Source of the DNA: Leuctra nigra
Lineage: Eukaryota; Arthropoda; Insecta; Plecoptera; Leuctridae
Direction: 5' to 3'
Length of the DNA: 64,000 bases
Assembly (NCBI GenBank): GCA_934045905.1
Contig: OW203767.1
Location: 23,191,073-23,255,072, forward strand
Shown: positions 1 through 10,933 of the stretch, piece after piece
Layout: every line of letters begins with the position of its first letter
How positions within the stretch are numbered: position 1 is the stretch's first letter
Notes under the pieces: generated by a model
Told to the model about the DNA's origin: nothing
The model's database searches: none
Seen by the model: only the letters and a program-made list of their open reading frames with translations
Program-made: the position numbers and the translations under genes

Positions 1-277
1 CGAATGATGCGGATGGACGTATTCTTCGCCATACATATCCCGTGTTATAGCTAAATTCTTCAAGAACACTTTCTCATAAATGAACATTGCATAAAGAATT
101 CTCTCGTCAGACATTCTTTGTTGAACAGTTACTTCTTCAAATAAATCTTGCCAGATTGATACAGGAATGTTTTCGCGAAGAAAATCTTGCATCTTCTGGA
201 CGGTTTCTTTACAACCCTTGACGTCATAGTGCAATCTCATCCAGCAAGGATACTGTTCTTCTATCTTCTTGCAAGTA
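1..277 (-). CDS. Partial exon of an unrecognised protein
   Basis: The minus strand is open for 92 codons from a good acceptor (TTAGTTCTCAG, ending at 278) to the window edge. The exon starts with one base completing a codon and then reads TCKKIEEQYPCW near its start and VTVQQRMSDERILYAMF in the middle. The composition is that of a real soluble, charged, probably helical protein, with no signal or membrane segment. I do not recognise the family. The rest of the gene lies left of the window; any upstream exons to the right were not found. Evidence is the acceptor plus coding character only. Confidence 0.5.
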
Positions 278-1969
278 CTGAGAACTAAATTGCTTGTGGC
301 AGACAGCGAAAGAGAAAAAAGTGATTCTACTGGCTTGTGTTGTGGCATTGTGGAGGTTTACTTCATATTATACGGTTAATTTTACTGGATGTCGGCCTAA
401 AATGAATTGTGTGTATATATTGAAAACCAACGTTACATCTTCAACAGTGAACATTAGACAATGTTGTGCAACGCACTGTTGAATTAACAGTGTTACAATG
501 TTATAAACAGTGTAAACTGACATTGTTTTGAGTGATTATAGCACATATGTATGGGATGTGAACGGTCAAATACGTTTTTGGTCAAATGACAGGTCAATTG
601 ACGGTCAAATACTATTTTTGCTAAAAACTTGGACAACGCTCGCTGTAACGCGTTGAAGAGTGAGCACCGTTACGCGCAATATCACGAACTGGAAACTGAC
701 GGTTACGTCAAATTTTCCCAAAAAACCAAAGTCTCCCCAAGGCTCATTATTTACTCCACTGTTATGAAACTTTGGGAGGTAGTTTTGATACCCATTTTAT
801 CGTTATACTATTGAGAAAATGTAAGAAATATTTAAAGAATAAAAAGTTTTATTTTTCACATATTTCATGAAAAAATATGAAAAAAAAACTTTTTTGTTTG
901 AAGTATTTCTTATATTTTCTCAATAGTATTGCGAGAAAATGGGTATTAAGGAGGGATGCCCAAGTAGATTTTCCAATAATATTTTTTGTTGAAATTTACA
1001 ATTTTTATGAATTTTTTCAACATTTCAACTATATTTTTAGGTAAAAGTTTCATCAGATGTCTTGAAACTTGTACCTCTCGATTTATATTGAGTTTTCAAT
1101 ATGATGTCTTCAGAGTATGAGGAAATTTTAACAGTAGGTATAGGCACCGAGTGTTGACTCTCTTTTGTTTCTGAAAATGAGAGACAGCGCGATGGGTGGA
1201 AGAAATTAGCAACTCTTGGTATGATCCTCATACCCTTAGTTGCAGCAGTTAGTAAACATTGCTCATTGTATGCATTCTTACAATAATACGCCAAATGATA
1301 TTTCGCTGTGCAAAATGTATTAAGTGTAAACAATTCCACTGAATCTGATAAAATTATTAGTTTGATCCTCTCTTTTACCATTTCTGAGCTATTTTGAGTT
1401 ATCTGTTGGTTTTTATCGGTTGCTATGGACACGGCCAATGAGAGATTATAAAATTGCTGATTCTTCGCCTCACATTTTTGCCGATTTCTCTCGCCAGTGG
1501 CACTGGGAGTATGAACACTCGGTGCGTATAGGAAAATTATTTAGAATTTGGCGTCTAACTTTTAAAAACGTACGGCTAGGTGTATATTTAAAAATCTTAA
1601 TAAATGCCATAATGTCTAATGCACATAATATTAGTTTTTGGAAAAAATCTATCGGCGGAAAATAGTTTAAATCTAATATTTACAAGGAAAATTACTGTGT
1701 TTTATCGACGTCCCATGTTAAAGATAGGGCTAAATCAAATTTATAAAGTGATATATCTTGGAAATTAGTTCGGCTACCCCACTTTTTCTTGCGTTTATAT
1801 GGTGCACAAGGACATTATCTATTAAATAAGCAAATTTAATCAGATATCTATCGGAGACCTCTACTTGGGCATCCCCCCTTAATATTACCTCCCAAAGTTT
1901 CATAACAGTGGAGAAAATAATAAGCCTTGGGGAGACTTTGGTATTTTGGGAAAATTTTAAACAACCCAA

Positions 1970-2473
1970 AATTTTTGAGTAATTTGACAGCCAACACGCA
2001 AAATGTCCGTAAAATGTCAATAACTTTTGGATTTAAACACAGATAAGTCTGAAAATTTTCAAAAATACAGATAATGTTGGTCTTAATGACCATGCAAAGT
2101 TTTAAGTTGATCGGTCATACGGTTCTAGCTTAAATTTCAAAAATCATATGAAAGATTTTTTTTAAATTTTAACCAATGGGAGGATTTGGCTGAAACTTTG
2201 TATGATTGGGTACAATGTTGGTCGTAATAACTTGTCAAAATTTCAAATTGCTCGGAACAACCAATCAAAAGATATTTTTTTTAAATTTGAACCAATCACA
2301 TGAGCCCGTTCAAAAACGATCCCAGGGACCGCATAGATTACGTTAGTATATGTGCAAAATTTCAGATCGATTGATTGTGCCGTTTGACCTGGGCTGTGAA
2401 CACAAAAAAAAAAAAACACACACAGAGAAAGTGCCATAAGTGTACCGTGGTGACGCTCGCTACGCTCGCTCAA
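1970..2473 (-). repeat. CTAG-family repeat, 5' half
   Basis: This reads as the reverse complement of the start of the 52195-53094 copy: TTGAGCGAGCG, GTACACTTATGG, a poly-T run, then phrases like GATCGATCTGAAATTTTG repeated at intervals. The 3' part with the CTAG end is missing here. Internal poly-A run at about 2402-2415. Non-coding. Confidence 0.7.
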
Positions 2474-2484
2474 TGAGTGGTCCC

Positions 2485-2749
2485 AGGTATATTTTTTGAA
2501 GTAGATCCTGTGATTTTTGAAAATTAACAAGGAAACGTTCAATCATAAAGGTTCAATCGATCAACTTAAAACTTTGCATGGTTCTTTGGACCAATATTTT
2601 AGGAATTTTTTGAGATTTTTATACAAGTCTGTGACGAAATTCTAGAATTATTGGCTTTTAATGACATTTTCGATAGACAGAATTTCGGTTCGAGGTGTTG
2701 CGCGTATCCGTGCTCGCTCATCAACGCGTTACTCAGAGCGTTTTCCTAG
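2485..2749 (+). repeat. CTAG-family repeat, 3' half
   Basis: Forward-oriented 3' portion of the same family, ending TTTTCCTAG at 2749 and followed by T. With the inverted 5' half just upstream it forms a head-to-head pair of fragments. Confidence 0.7.
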
Positions 2750-2870
2750 TTCTAAATTTCCTTGTCGTCTCGTATCAATCGACACGGCGTCACTACCGAG
2801 TTAAATAGATAGCACTCCAGTGTGCAGTGAGCCCGTATCACGTGAAACGAGACGACAAGGGAATTTAGAA
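2750..2870. repeat. Hairpin MITE-like repeat
   Basis: Inverted ends of about 24 bp (TTCTAAATTTCCTTGTCGTC at the left; its complement with one mismatch at the right) enclose about 73 bp. It abuts the CTAG end of the previous repeat. No clear target duplication. Part of its loop (ATAGATAGCACTCCA) recurs near 37848. Confidence 0.5.
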
Positions 2871-3214
2871 TAACCCCCAAAAGGAGATTCTGGGATGATA
2901 AACTTATAATTTGGTATAATGAATACTGAATAAGTGGTCAGACTGCTCGAGTGGGGAGATACTCCCCTCCCCCCTTCCTACGCGCCTGCCTCGTACAGAG
3001 TGCTACCTTGGCTTCATGGTGCTACCGCTCTTGTTAGCCCGGCGGAGTGAAAAGTGGTTGGTTTCAACGTGCAGCCGTGAAATGAGTGATAAAACTCTCT
3101 TTTGAACGAGCCTCCTTGTCTTGCCCTGAGTTTTAGTTCTTCTGGCAACATCGTTGGGGTATCTGGTCTTCGATGTGTATGTTAACGTGTTTTATGCGTC
3201 TTCGATGTTGCTCG

Positions 3215-3220
3215 GATGAG
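3215..3220. repeat. Target-site duplication GATGAG (left)
   Basis: GATGAG lies immediately outside the left arm, and the same six bases lie immediately outside the right arm (17936-17941). Six-base duplications are characteristic of Polinton/Maverick integration. Confidence 0.85.
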
Positions 3221-3299
3221 AGTAGTAGATATATGCCGCTTCTGAAACACCGATTCCAGGGGCAAAAAGGGGCAAATCTCGGCCACGAGTGCGAGGCTG

Positions 3300-3650
3300 T
3301 TTTATGACGTCATACCTTGTTTTGGCGCCATTTTTAAACAAGTTTCCGGTTCTCATACTCTAGTCCGAGCTTATTTTAAACATTTCCGGCATTTTCCGCC
3401 CCTCCCTCACACCACTTTTCACCCTTTTTTCAAAATTTTTACGTCATACCTTCAATTATCATCGTTTGTAAATGTGTTTTCTGTTCCCTACTCTAGTCTG
3501 AGATTATTTTAATCATTTACCCAACTTTCCACTCCTCCCTTCAGTCTTTTTACCCCTTTTTTCATAATTTATGATGAATCACCTTGACTTGACGCAATTT
3601 TTTTTACATTTTTCTTGTTCCCACACTCTAGCATGATACTTTTTTAAAAC
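3300..3650 (+). repeat. Three subterminal ~135-bp repeats
   Basis: Three degenerate units start near 3305, 3441 and 3573. Each has an ACGTCATACCTT-like head, a TTCCC/TTCTC block, then ACTCTAG, then a TTTTAAA stretch. The same units lie inverted at the right end (about 17506-17856). The motif also recurs in the central spacer. Position and iteration suggest protein-binding sites for replication or integration; this is inference. Confidence 0.6.
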
Positions 3651-5233
3651 ATTTTCCCTGTGTGTATTCTTTGACAACTGTCACATACACTAACACAATG
3701 ACAATCTTATATATAAATGAAAAAAAAAAGGGATGAGAGCGGAATAATTATTTCAAGGCGCGAAATATATTTGAATTATCATCACAACACATGATTATAG
3801 AAAATTATAAGTTTTTGTCACTTTTTGAACCTTTTTGCAAAATTTCATCACTTCTTTTACTTTCTGTTACTTTCTTCAAGTTTTTGCGAGTTTTTTTCAA
3901 GAAAAACAAAAAAAAATATTGTTAGCATACACATAGAATGTTCTAGAAAATAATTTTTTAAAAGTGAAGACTGAATTTGATATTTTATCTATAAGAAAAA
4001 TTTGAATTATAATTTAATTACATTTTACGACATCCTATTAACTACATAAAAACGAATGTGCATATTTTTTGCATTGGTTTGCCACGTATCATCCTCTGGT
4101 GAATAAAAATCAATAGATATTTTAAACTGTTCTAGTCGGTTCTAGACTCACACTATACAAATATTTCAGTACGACGATCAAGAAAATAAGATCACTGCTA
4201 AGACAATGAGCGGGTGACGTTATCAATCAAAATGAAACGTATTGAAACTCGTTTAGATTAATAATTATAAGAGAGAAAATTGTGTCATCATTTTTAGAAG
4301 CAATAAACTAATGCTAGTTTTATTTAACACCGTCAGCATAATATAGATACAAATATAAAATGAACATGATAGTAATGAAATGTAGAAAACGTCAAAAAAT
4401 TAACATTCATATTCATACGAAACCATGAGCAGGATACCTATATACATTTATAAGAATATATCAAAATTTCAAACCAACGAGGATTTCTCTCCTGATCAAC
4501 ATCTTTTGTTTACACTTCTATTTTTCAGTATTTTCTTTATAATTGCTTCTTTTTTATTTACTTTTGTTTGTTTGTTTGTTTGTTTGTTTGTTTGTTTGTT
4601 TGTTTGCAGAAAAATTATTTGTTAAAATAAATATATCTTAAATTATAAAATTAGCAAAATACAGAATAAATGAAACCGACACACACTACTTTTTAAACAC
4701 TCTTAATCATTTTATTGTAACCCTAAATAAGAATTTAGTTCACACTCTGATGACGTAACATTACTGAACTATTACATCAGCAGAAATATATTTTATTCAA
4801 AATTAATAGCGGTTTTGTAGGAGAAATAGTTTATAATACTACATTTTAACTTTTATCATCAGTTGACATCGAGCATCTGGCAAGATTGTTTCGTAAGTGC
4901 ATGCATAAATAATAAATATTCATCAAATGTTGAAGTTAAGAAATATTTGTTTTATATAATTTAACATTTTAGTTTTGCTGTCAGTTGTCACCATGGCATC
5001 AGATCCGTTCGTTTCGATGCATCAGTACATTGACACCTAAGACGCAATTAATTGAACTTTGGACTCGACACTCGCGGAACAGAAGCTGCATTGTTTTATA
5101 TATTATTGTGATCGGATTGCTTGAATCAGTTGTCATTCGTCATCGGTCGCGTTCAGTTCGTTTACTCAGCAGAATATTTCGGCAGAAGTGTGTATAGTGT
5201 TTATGACATTGCGATCTTATTACCGGCGTCGCA

Positions 5234-8200
5234 ATGGAGAACATTAAAAATGTGAAATCTTTTGAGTGCGAGATTTGCTCTGCATCTTTTGGGAGGAAAT
5301 ATCATTTAATGAGACATAAACAATCAGTTCATGGAAATCAACATCCTACTGCATTGAATGTGTGTAATATTTGCGGTGTGATATTCTCTCGCGCGGACAA
5401 TTTAAAGACTCATGTTAAATTAGATCATGCATTCAAGTGTTTTATTTGTGATAAACAGTTTAACGCTAAAGTGAATTTATTCAACCATCTGAAAACTCAC
5501 AATCAAATCGGAAATGGAGAGACTGCTAATAAAAATATGTCGACACAAGAAGAAGAAACTCCATCAACATCAACCGATATTACCGACTCAGCATGCGATC
5601 AAAGTGATTGTGATTTTACTGAGGCTCTTGATTCCACTGTTAAAATCTACAAGTTCAAAGGGTGTTACATTCGAGATCCATATATGCACTATCAAGATGT
5701 GCTGAAGTTTCTCAGTGACCAACAAGAGATAGTCAAGACAAAATTAGACAAAGAATTATCAAGATTGAAAGCATTGAAATGGTTCATCTGCATTCAAGTT
5801 GAATTATCGCGGAAGTCTGGAGATGAAGAAATTGTAACAACTCCATATTTTAGAAGTAAATGCCAAATTTTACTTGAAGACACGTCAGAATTTGATGTAC
5901 AGTTCAATTTAGCATTTGCAACGATTTCAACCGCTTGTGGAAATTTTCAGCGTCAAGGAAGTGACTGGGTTGTGAACAAAGTGAACTTTTTAGAATTAAA
6001 AACAGCAAAGTATGTACCTCTCGCTGCAAGTAGCTACATGACACTCCCTGACAAACTGAAAAACACCAAAGCCATCGTGAATATCAAAAATCTCGATCAG
6101 AAGTGTTTACTGTGGGCAATACTTGCGCATCTACATCCTCAATCTAACAACCCACATCGAGTCTCAAATAACATCGAATACGAAGCAGAACTCAACATGA
6201 ATGGAATTGAGTATCCAGTAAAAATTCCAAAAATCGATATCTTTGAGAGACAAAACAACATCTCTGTGAATGTATATGGCTATGAAGACGGTGTTTACCC
6301 TCTTAGAATCACCAAAGTTGATTGTGTGCAACATGTGAATTTATTACTTTTGTCAAATGAAGAAAATAATCATTACTTTTTGATAAAAGATTTCAATCGT
6401 CTTCTTTACTCGCTAACAAAACACGGACACCGAGCATATTATTGTGTACGATGCTTGCACAGATTTTGCACTGAAAAACTGCTGAAATGTCATCATACTT
6501 TATGTGAGAAACATGAGCCTCAAAAAATCAAGATGCCAACAGCAGACAAGAACACCATGTCATACAAGGAAAAAGGATTTTCGTTCAAGACACCATACGT
6601 GATCTATGCAGATTTCGAGTGTTTTGTTCGACCAATCAGTGGTTGCGAGTCAAGTGACGTCACAACATCAACACGCAAAACAGCGCAACACGATCCGAGC
6701 GGCTATGCATTCATCATCGTGGACGAAGACGGCAAACCAACTGGACCACCTCAAGTCTATCGGGGAGAGAACGTCGTCGATACGTTTTTGAATGCTCTGC
6801 TTTTGGAAGAAGAGAAGCTTACTGCTAAAATGAAAGTGCAAATTCCCTTAGTTATGTCAAAAGAAGACCAGATTAATTTCAATCAAGCCACCTCATGTAA
6901 CATTTGTAACAAACCCCTTGGTGAAAAACGTGTACGCGACCACTCCCACATGACTGGTCGTTTCAGGGGTAGTGCACACAATGAGTGTAATATTAATTGT
7001 AAACAAGCAAAATTCATCCCAGTTGTGTTCCACAATCTTTGCGGATATGATTCTCATTTAATTATGCAAGGAATAGGTAAAATCAAAAATCAAAAAATTT
7101 CAGCAGTTCCAAATAACATGGAAAATTACAAGTCTTTCTCTTTAGGCAATTTGAGATTCATAGATTCGTTTCAGTTCATGAGCACATCATTGGAGTCATT
7201 AGTCAACAATCTTGCGAAAGATGGTTCAAGTAAATTCACTTTGTTGAAAGAATTTTTTGACTCAGATTCCCTCCCTCTGCTGTTACGCAAAGGGGTCTTC
7301 CCTTACAGCTATGTGGACTCGGAACACAAGCTGATGGAAGATTGCCTGCCCCCTAAGTCAGCATTTAGAAACGATCTCACTGGAGATGATATCTCCGATG
7401 CTGATTATGAGCACGCTCTAAAAGTCTGGAGGAAATTCAACATGTCAAACATTGGTGAATATCAAGATTTGTACATTACCACCGATATTCTTTTGTTAGC
7501 TGATGTGTTTGAGAGTTTCCGTAGTTTATGTTTAGAATACTATCACATCGATCCTTGTCATACAATCTCAGCTCCAGGATTAGCTTGGCAAAGTTTTTTG
7601 AAAATGACTGACGTTTGTTTAGAACTCATTACTGATCTAGATATGTACTTATTCATAGAGGAAGGAATCCGTGGAGGTGTAGCAATGATATCTCATCGTT
7701 TCTCTGAAGCAAACAATAAGTATATGGCTGAATTTGATCCTAGCAAACCATCAACATACATCGTGTATTTAGATTGTAACAATCTCTACGGGGTGGCAAT
7801 GAGTGATTTCTTACCTCATAAAGATTTCAAATGGCTGTCTTCAGAAGAAATTGAAGCAATTGACTTTGAGAACGTCCCCGATGACAACGATAAGGGTTAC
7901 TTTTTGGAGGTCAATATCACATATCCAGAGAGCATACATGAAAAACACGTAGATTACCCATTGTGTCCAGAAAAAATGTCAATCACACGTGATATGCTCT
8001 CTCCATACGCGATTCAGCTTTTAGATGATTTGAAAATGAACAATAGCAAAATTGAAAAGCTTACTCCAAATCTGAACAATAAAGAAAATTACATCATTCA
8101 TTACAAAAATTTAAAACAATGCACCTCTCTTGGTATGAAGTTAACAAAAGTACATCGAGTCATCGAATTCACACAGAGTAAGTGGTTGAAGCCATACATA

Positions 8201-8422
8201 GACTTTAACACAGCACAGCGAATCAAAGCACGGAATGAATTTGAGAAAGATTTTTTTAAGCTTATGAATAACGCTGTTTTTGGCAAAACAATGGAGAACG
8301 TAAGGAAGAGGGCGAATATCACTCTCACCAATGATAAAAAAACAACTCAGAAAACTAATTGCCTCTCCTGCGTTTCAAAATTTCGAAATCTTTTCAAACA
8401 GTCTTGTTGGTGTGGAGAGTAA
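5234..8422 (+). CDS. Zinc-finger family-B DNA polymerase, main frame (left arm)
   Basis: This 1062-codon frame has three C2H2 fingers at residues 9-90, a further C2H2-like unit near 402-425, and an exonuclease motif IYADFEC near 455. A zinc/HNH module like endonuclease VII follows at about 554-590 (CNICNKPLGEK, VRDHSH). Then come FHNLCGYD near 600, YITTD near 746, polymerase motif A YLDCNNLYG near 845 and motif B NNAVFG near 1012. This is the organisation of protein-primed PolB enzymes of Polintons and related virus-like elements. The catalytic motif C is not in this frame; it follows in an overlapping frame after a one-base shift at the A7 run 8336-8342. It should copy the element's own DNA in the nucleus, using a terminal protein; no terminal protein is seen. 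Confidence 0.85.
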   Translation: MENIKNVKSFECEICSASFGRKYHLMRHKQSVHGNQHPTALNVCNICGVIFSRADNLKTHVKLDHAFKCFICDKQFNAKVNLFNHLKTHNQIGNGETANKNMSTQEEETPSTSTDITDSACDQSDCDFTEALDSTVKIYKFKGCYIRDPYMHYQDVLKFLSDQQEIVKTKLDKELSRLKALKWFICIQVELSRKSGDEEIVTTPYFRSKCQILLEDTSEFDVQFNLAFATISTACGNFQRQGSDWVVNKVNFLELKTAKYVPLAASSYMTLPDKLKNTKAIVNIKNLDQKCLLWAILAHLHPQSNNPHRVSNNIEYEAELNMNGIEYPVKIPKIDIFERQNNISVNVYGYEDGVYPLRITKVDCVQHVNLLLLSNEENNHYFLIKDFNRLLYSLTKHGHRAYYCVRCLHRFCTEKLLKCHHTLCEKHEPQKIKMPTADKNTMSYKEKGFSFKTPYVIYADFECFVRPISGCESSDVTTSTRKTAQHDPSGYAFIIVDEDGKPTGPPQVYRGENVVDTFLNALLLEEEKLTAKMKVQIPLVMSKEDQINFNQATSCNICNKPLGEKRVRDHSHMTGRFRGSAHNECNINCKQAKFIPVVFHNLCGYDSHLIMQGIGKIKNQKISAVPNNMENYKSFSLGNLRFIDSFQFMSTSLESLVNNLAKDGSSKFTLLKEFFDSDSLPLLLRKGVFPYSYVDSEHKLMEDCLPPKSAFRNDLTGDDISDADYEHALKVWRKFNMSNIGEYQDLYITTDILLLADVFESFRSLCLEYYHIDPCHTISAPGLAWQSFLKMTDVCLELITDLDMYLFIEEGIRGGVAMISHRFSEANNKYMAEFDPSKPSTYIVYLDCNNLYGVAMSDFLPHKDFKWLSSEEIEAIDFENVPDDNDKGYFLEVNITYPESIHEKHVDYPLCPEKMSITRDMLSPYAIQLLDDLKMNNSKIEKLTPNLNNKENYIIHYKNLKQCTSLGMKLTKVHRVIEFTQSKWLKPYIDFNTAQRIKARNEFEKDFFKLMNNAVFGKTMENVRKRANITLTNDKKTTQKTNCLSCVSKFRNLFKQSCWCGE

Positions 8423-9035
8423 ACGTGCATCTCTTGTACTAGATCGACCGATCTATGCAGGATTTGCAATTCTTGATCTTAGCAAAACAGTTATGTATCA
8501 TTTCCACTATAACTATATCAAAAATAAATACAACGAGAAAGCTCGACTTTGTTTCACAGATACAGATTCATTGTGTTATCAAATTGAAACAGATGATTTG
8601 TATCAAGACATGGAAAAAGACATCAACCTTTTTGACACATCAAACATGTCAAGTGATCATTTTCTGTACAGTGATAAAAATAAAAAAGTTTTAGGCAAGT
8701 TCAAAGATGAGATGGATGGTCGAATTGTAAAAGAGTTTGTTGGATTAAGAGCAAAAATGTATAGTCTATTAGAAGCTGATGGAAGATGTAAAAAAGTAGG
8801 TAAGGGTATTATTAAACATGTGCTTAAAAAGAGAGTTAAACATCAAAACTATAAAGATTGTTTATTCAAGAGAAATGTACAGAGGGAAAAAATGCCTTCT
8901 ATAAGGAGTTTTAAACATGAAGTGTATACAATCAATCAAACCAAGATCACATTATCACCTTTTGATGACAAACGGTATTTGCTTGATGATGGTGTAAGCA
9001 CCTTGCCATATGGTCACTATAGAATTAAGAAGTAG
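8331..9035 (+). CDS. DNA polymerase C-terminal part in a shifted frame (left arm)
   Basis: This frame overlaps the main one by about 90 bases and continues the polymerase. It has motif C (CFTDTDSL) near residue 75, a palm/thumb segment with GKFKDE and VGLRAKMYSL, and a stop at 9033-9035. The first methionine is probably not a real start; the segment belongs to the preceding frame across the A7 run. Either a single-base insertion inactivates the enzyme or a +1 ribosomal shift joins the parts. The break is identical in both arms. Residue 174 or so is Tyr here and Ser in the other arm. Confidence 0.75.
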   Translation: MIKKQLRKLIASPAFQNFEIFSNSLVGVESKRASLVLDRPIYAGFAILDLSKTVMYHFHYNYIKNKYNEKARLCFTDTDSLCYQIETDDLYQDMEKDINLFDTSNMSSDHFLYSDKNKKVLGKFKDEMDGRIVKEFVGLRAKMYSLLEADGRCKKVGKGIIKHVLKKRVKHQNYKDCLFKRNVQREKMPSIRSFKHEVYTINQTKITLSPFDDKRYLLDDGVSTLPYGHYRIKK

Positions 9036-10221
9036 GAACATGTAATCTTTTTCATTAATTTTGTTTATTGTAGATGAAGCAAAATGGATAATTGTAAATA
9101 TTTCTGAAACTGAAATAATACTGTTATTAAATGTATATGACATTAAAAGTGGGTATCTTTAAAACATATCAATGTATTTATATTACCCCAATTCCTTCTC
9201 TTCCCATCCTATTCAAGTAAGTGTTATTTTCTTAAAATTAGTTTACGTGTTCACCGCTTAAAAATGAAAATCAATACATTGGATTATTTGATTGTTGTAA
9301 ATTATTTGAGTGAGAAAAAAATAATCACAATATTATGTTTTACAGATATGTATAGCAGTATAATGAACGACTTGTGTTTGTTTTAAACAGCAATCGAAAT
9401 AAAATTACACAATAATTATGTAGATACACGAATGAAAAAATTTAAAGAAGTACAATCACAGTCAAATAAAATTTAAACTATTCTACGAATGAAAATAGAC
9501 ATTTCTTGTATTCAACAAAATATTAGCTGGTGAGAGTCATTTGTTTATTCCCTCCTCAAAAAATATAAATCATCTAGAACATTCTATTCAAGTTTGTCTT
9601 AATTTCTCGGTATTTCTTTTACTTGGTCGTTTTTTTTTTATTCATAAATGAAATCTATTTTCAGCTAATAGCAAATTTGTCTCTTCCCAAAATTCAAAAT
9701 CATACATTGAAAGATTGGAGAGTATAAATAATTCAGTTCCATTTGTATTATGAAATTGATAAATGTAATTAATAAAATAAAGAATCAAAGTTACCTTCAA
9801 GTTTACCGTAGGTATATATTTTTTTCTATAATCATATAAAAATTTGCTATGGAAGAATAATATCATACTGAAGTTTAGAATACATTGATTCGAATATACT
9901 TTGCTATATGCTTCATTTACTCATAGAGATATATTACTGAATCTCTCAGATTTACTTTAAATATATTTTCATGATTATTAAGTCAATTCATTTTAAAAAC
10001 ATTGTCCATCATAAAAAATAGTTAGAAACGAGAATCTATTCTAAATTTTCTTCATGTTAATTAGTTCAACAAATTTATATAATACATTTGCGGAAAATTC
10101 CATTCAAAACTGAAGGGTGATAAGAACAGAATCTGTTTTTTCATGAAGTGGGTAATAATTTTGTTTTTAATACCTATTCAGAATAAGGATAATTTACAAT
10201 TCATATTCAATAAAAAATAAT

Positions 10222-10933
10222 GTGTTTTTATAGATGGAAAAAAAAATCTTTATTTAATTAAATCTCATAATAATTAATATTATTGCTAATTTCATGCTTA
10301 TAATTTTCTTCTAACAACTCATTATTTTTAAGACACAACCAATTTGAACAATGTCAAAAAAATTCTCAAATCAGTGGCTTTTATTGATTGACTTGAAAGT
10401 CCAAGGTCTTGTAATTTGGTGTTATGTTACACATCCGTTCTGATTAATTGTGATTCAAGTGCTTCGCTAGTAGACGAGTATAAAAATAAACCCATACGAT
10501 GTTATCTAGAATTTGAAATATGAGAAAAATGTTTGGAAAGAAACACATGGACACTCGAAAAATGATTTAACAAATGATAAATAAAACAGTCAAAAATTAC
10601 AAAATAAAAATCTTGCATTAGAGTACAACATGGGTATAAAGACCCCTCAAATGTTGACTGTTTAACAGACTCGTAAAAAATAATGGTCAAATTTGTAAAA
10701 CAGTCAAAAATTAAAAAAAAAATCGTACTCGAGTGCTACATCAGTATAAAAATAGCCAAAAAATCAAAAATTCAAATCTCGCACTAGAGTGTGGCATTGG
10801 TATAAAAATTTTCAAAAATTTTAAAATTAAAATCTCGCACTAGAGAGTGACAGCTCACACTAGAGTGTGACATTGGTAAAAAGACCCCCTCAAATGTAGG
10901 CTGTGTTAGGTTTGGTACAAATACGTGAACGTG
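10222..10933. repeat. Unique central spacer with iterated motif
   Basis: This is the only asymmetric part of the element. Its right half (about 10575-10905) holds four or five imperfect repeats with ACTAGAGTG followed by CATTGGTATAAA-like sequence: near 10619, 10728, 10783, 10838 and 10859. The same ACTAGAGT core occurs in the subterminal repeats, in the orientation of the right arm. No gene is visible; a 62-codon frame on the minus strand across the repeats looks fortuitous. Confidence 0.7.

Larger units (their letters stand above)
278..3214. other. Gene-free, repeat-rich stretch
   Basis: No convincing exon seen. It holds broken copies of the CTAG family (628-700, 1970-2473, 2485-2749), a pair of inverted fragments of one sequence (about 690-780 and 1880-1960), a 120-bp hairpin (2750-2870) and the 3' piece of a poly-G hAT MITE (about 2938-2988). 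A motif containing CACCGAGTGTT occurs at about 1146, inverted near 1515, and again near 54271, so it belongs to another dispersed repeat. Confidence 0.6.
3221..10221 (+). repeat. Left 7.0-kb inverted arm
   Basis: From the outside in: subterminal repeats (about 3300-3640), AT-rich non-coding DNA with a TTTG microsatellite (about 4562-4606), polymerase reading frames (5234-9035), and about 1.2 kb of AT-rich DNA (9036-10221) in which I see no gene. Differences seen from the right arm: base 8851 (A versus C in the coding sense), two adjacent bases near 3418, and a T run of 10 (9630-9639) versus 11. Confidence 0.85.

Noticed and set aside
4425..4625. A 66-codon frame ending in a CLFV repeat in both arms
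   Set aside because: Most of it is a translation of the TTTG microsatellite.
9642..9866. A 74-codon frame in the inner left arm, repeated inverted at 11289-11513
   Set aside because: AT-rich, no motif; identical only because the arms are identical.
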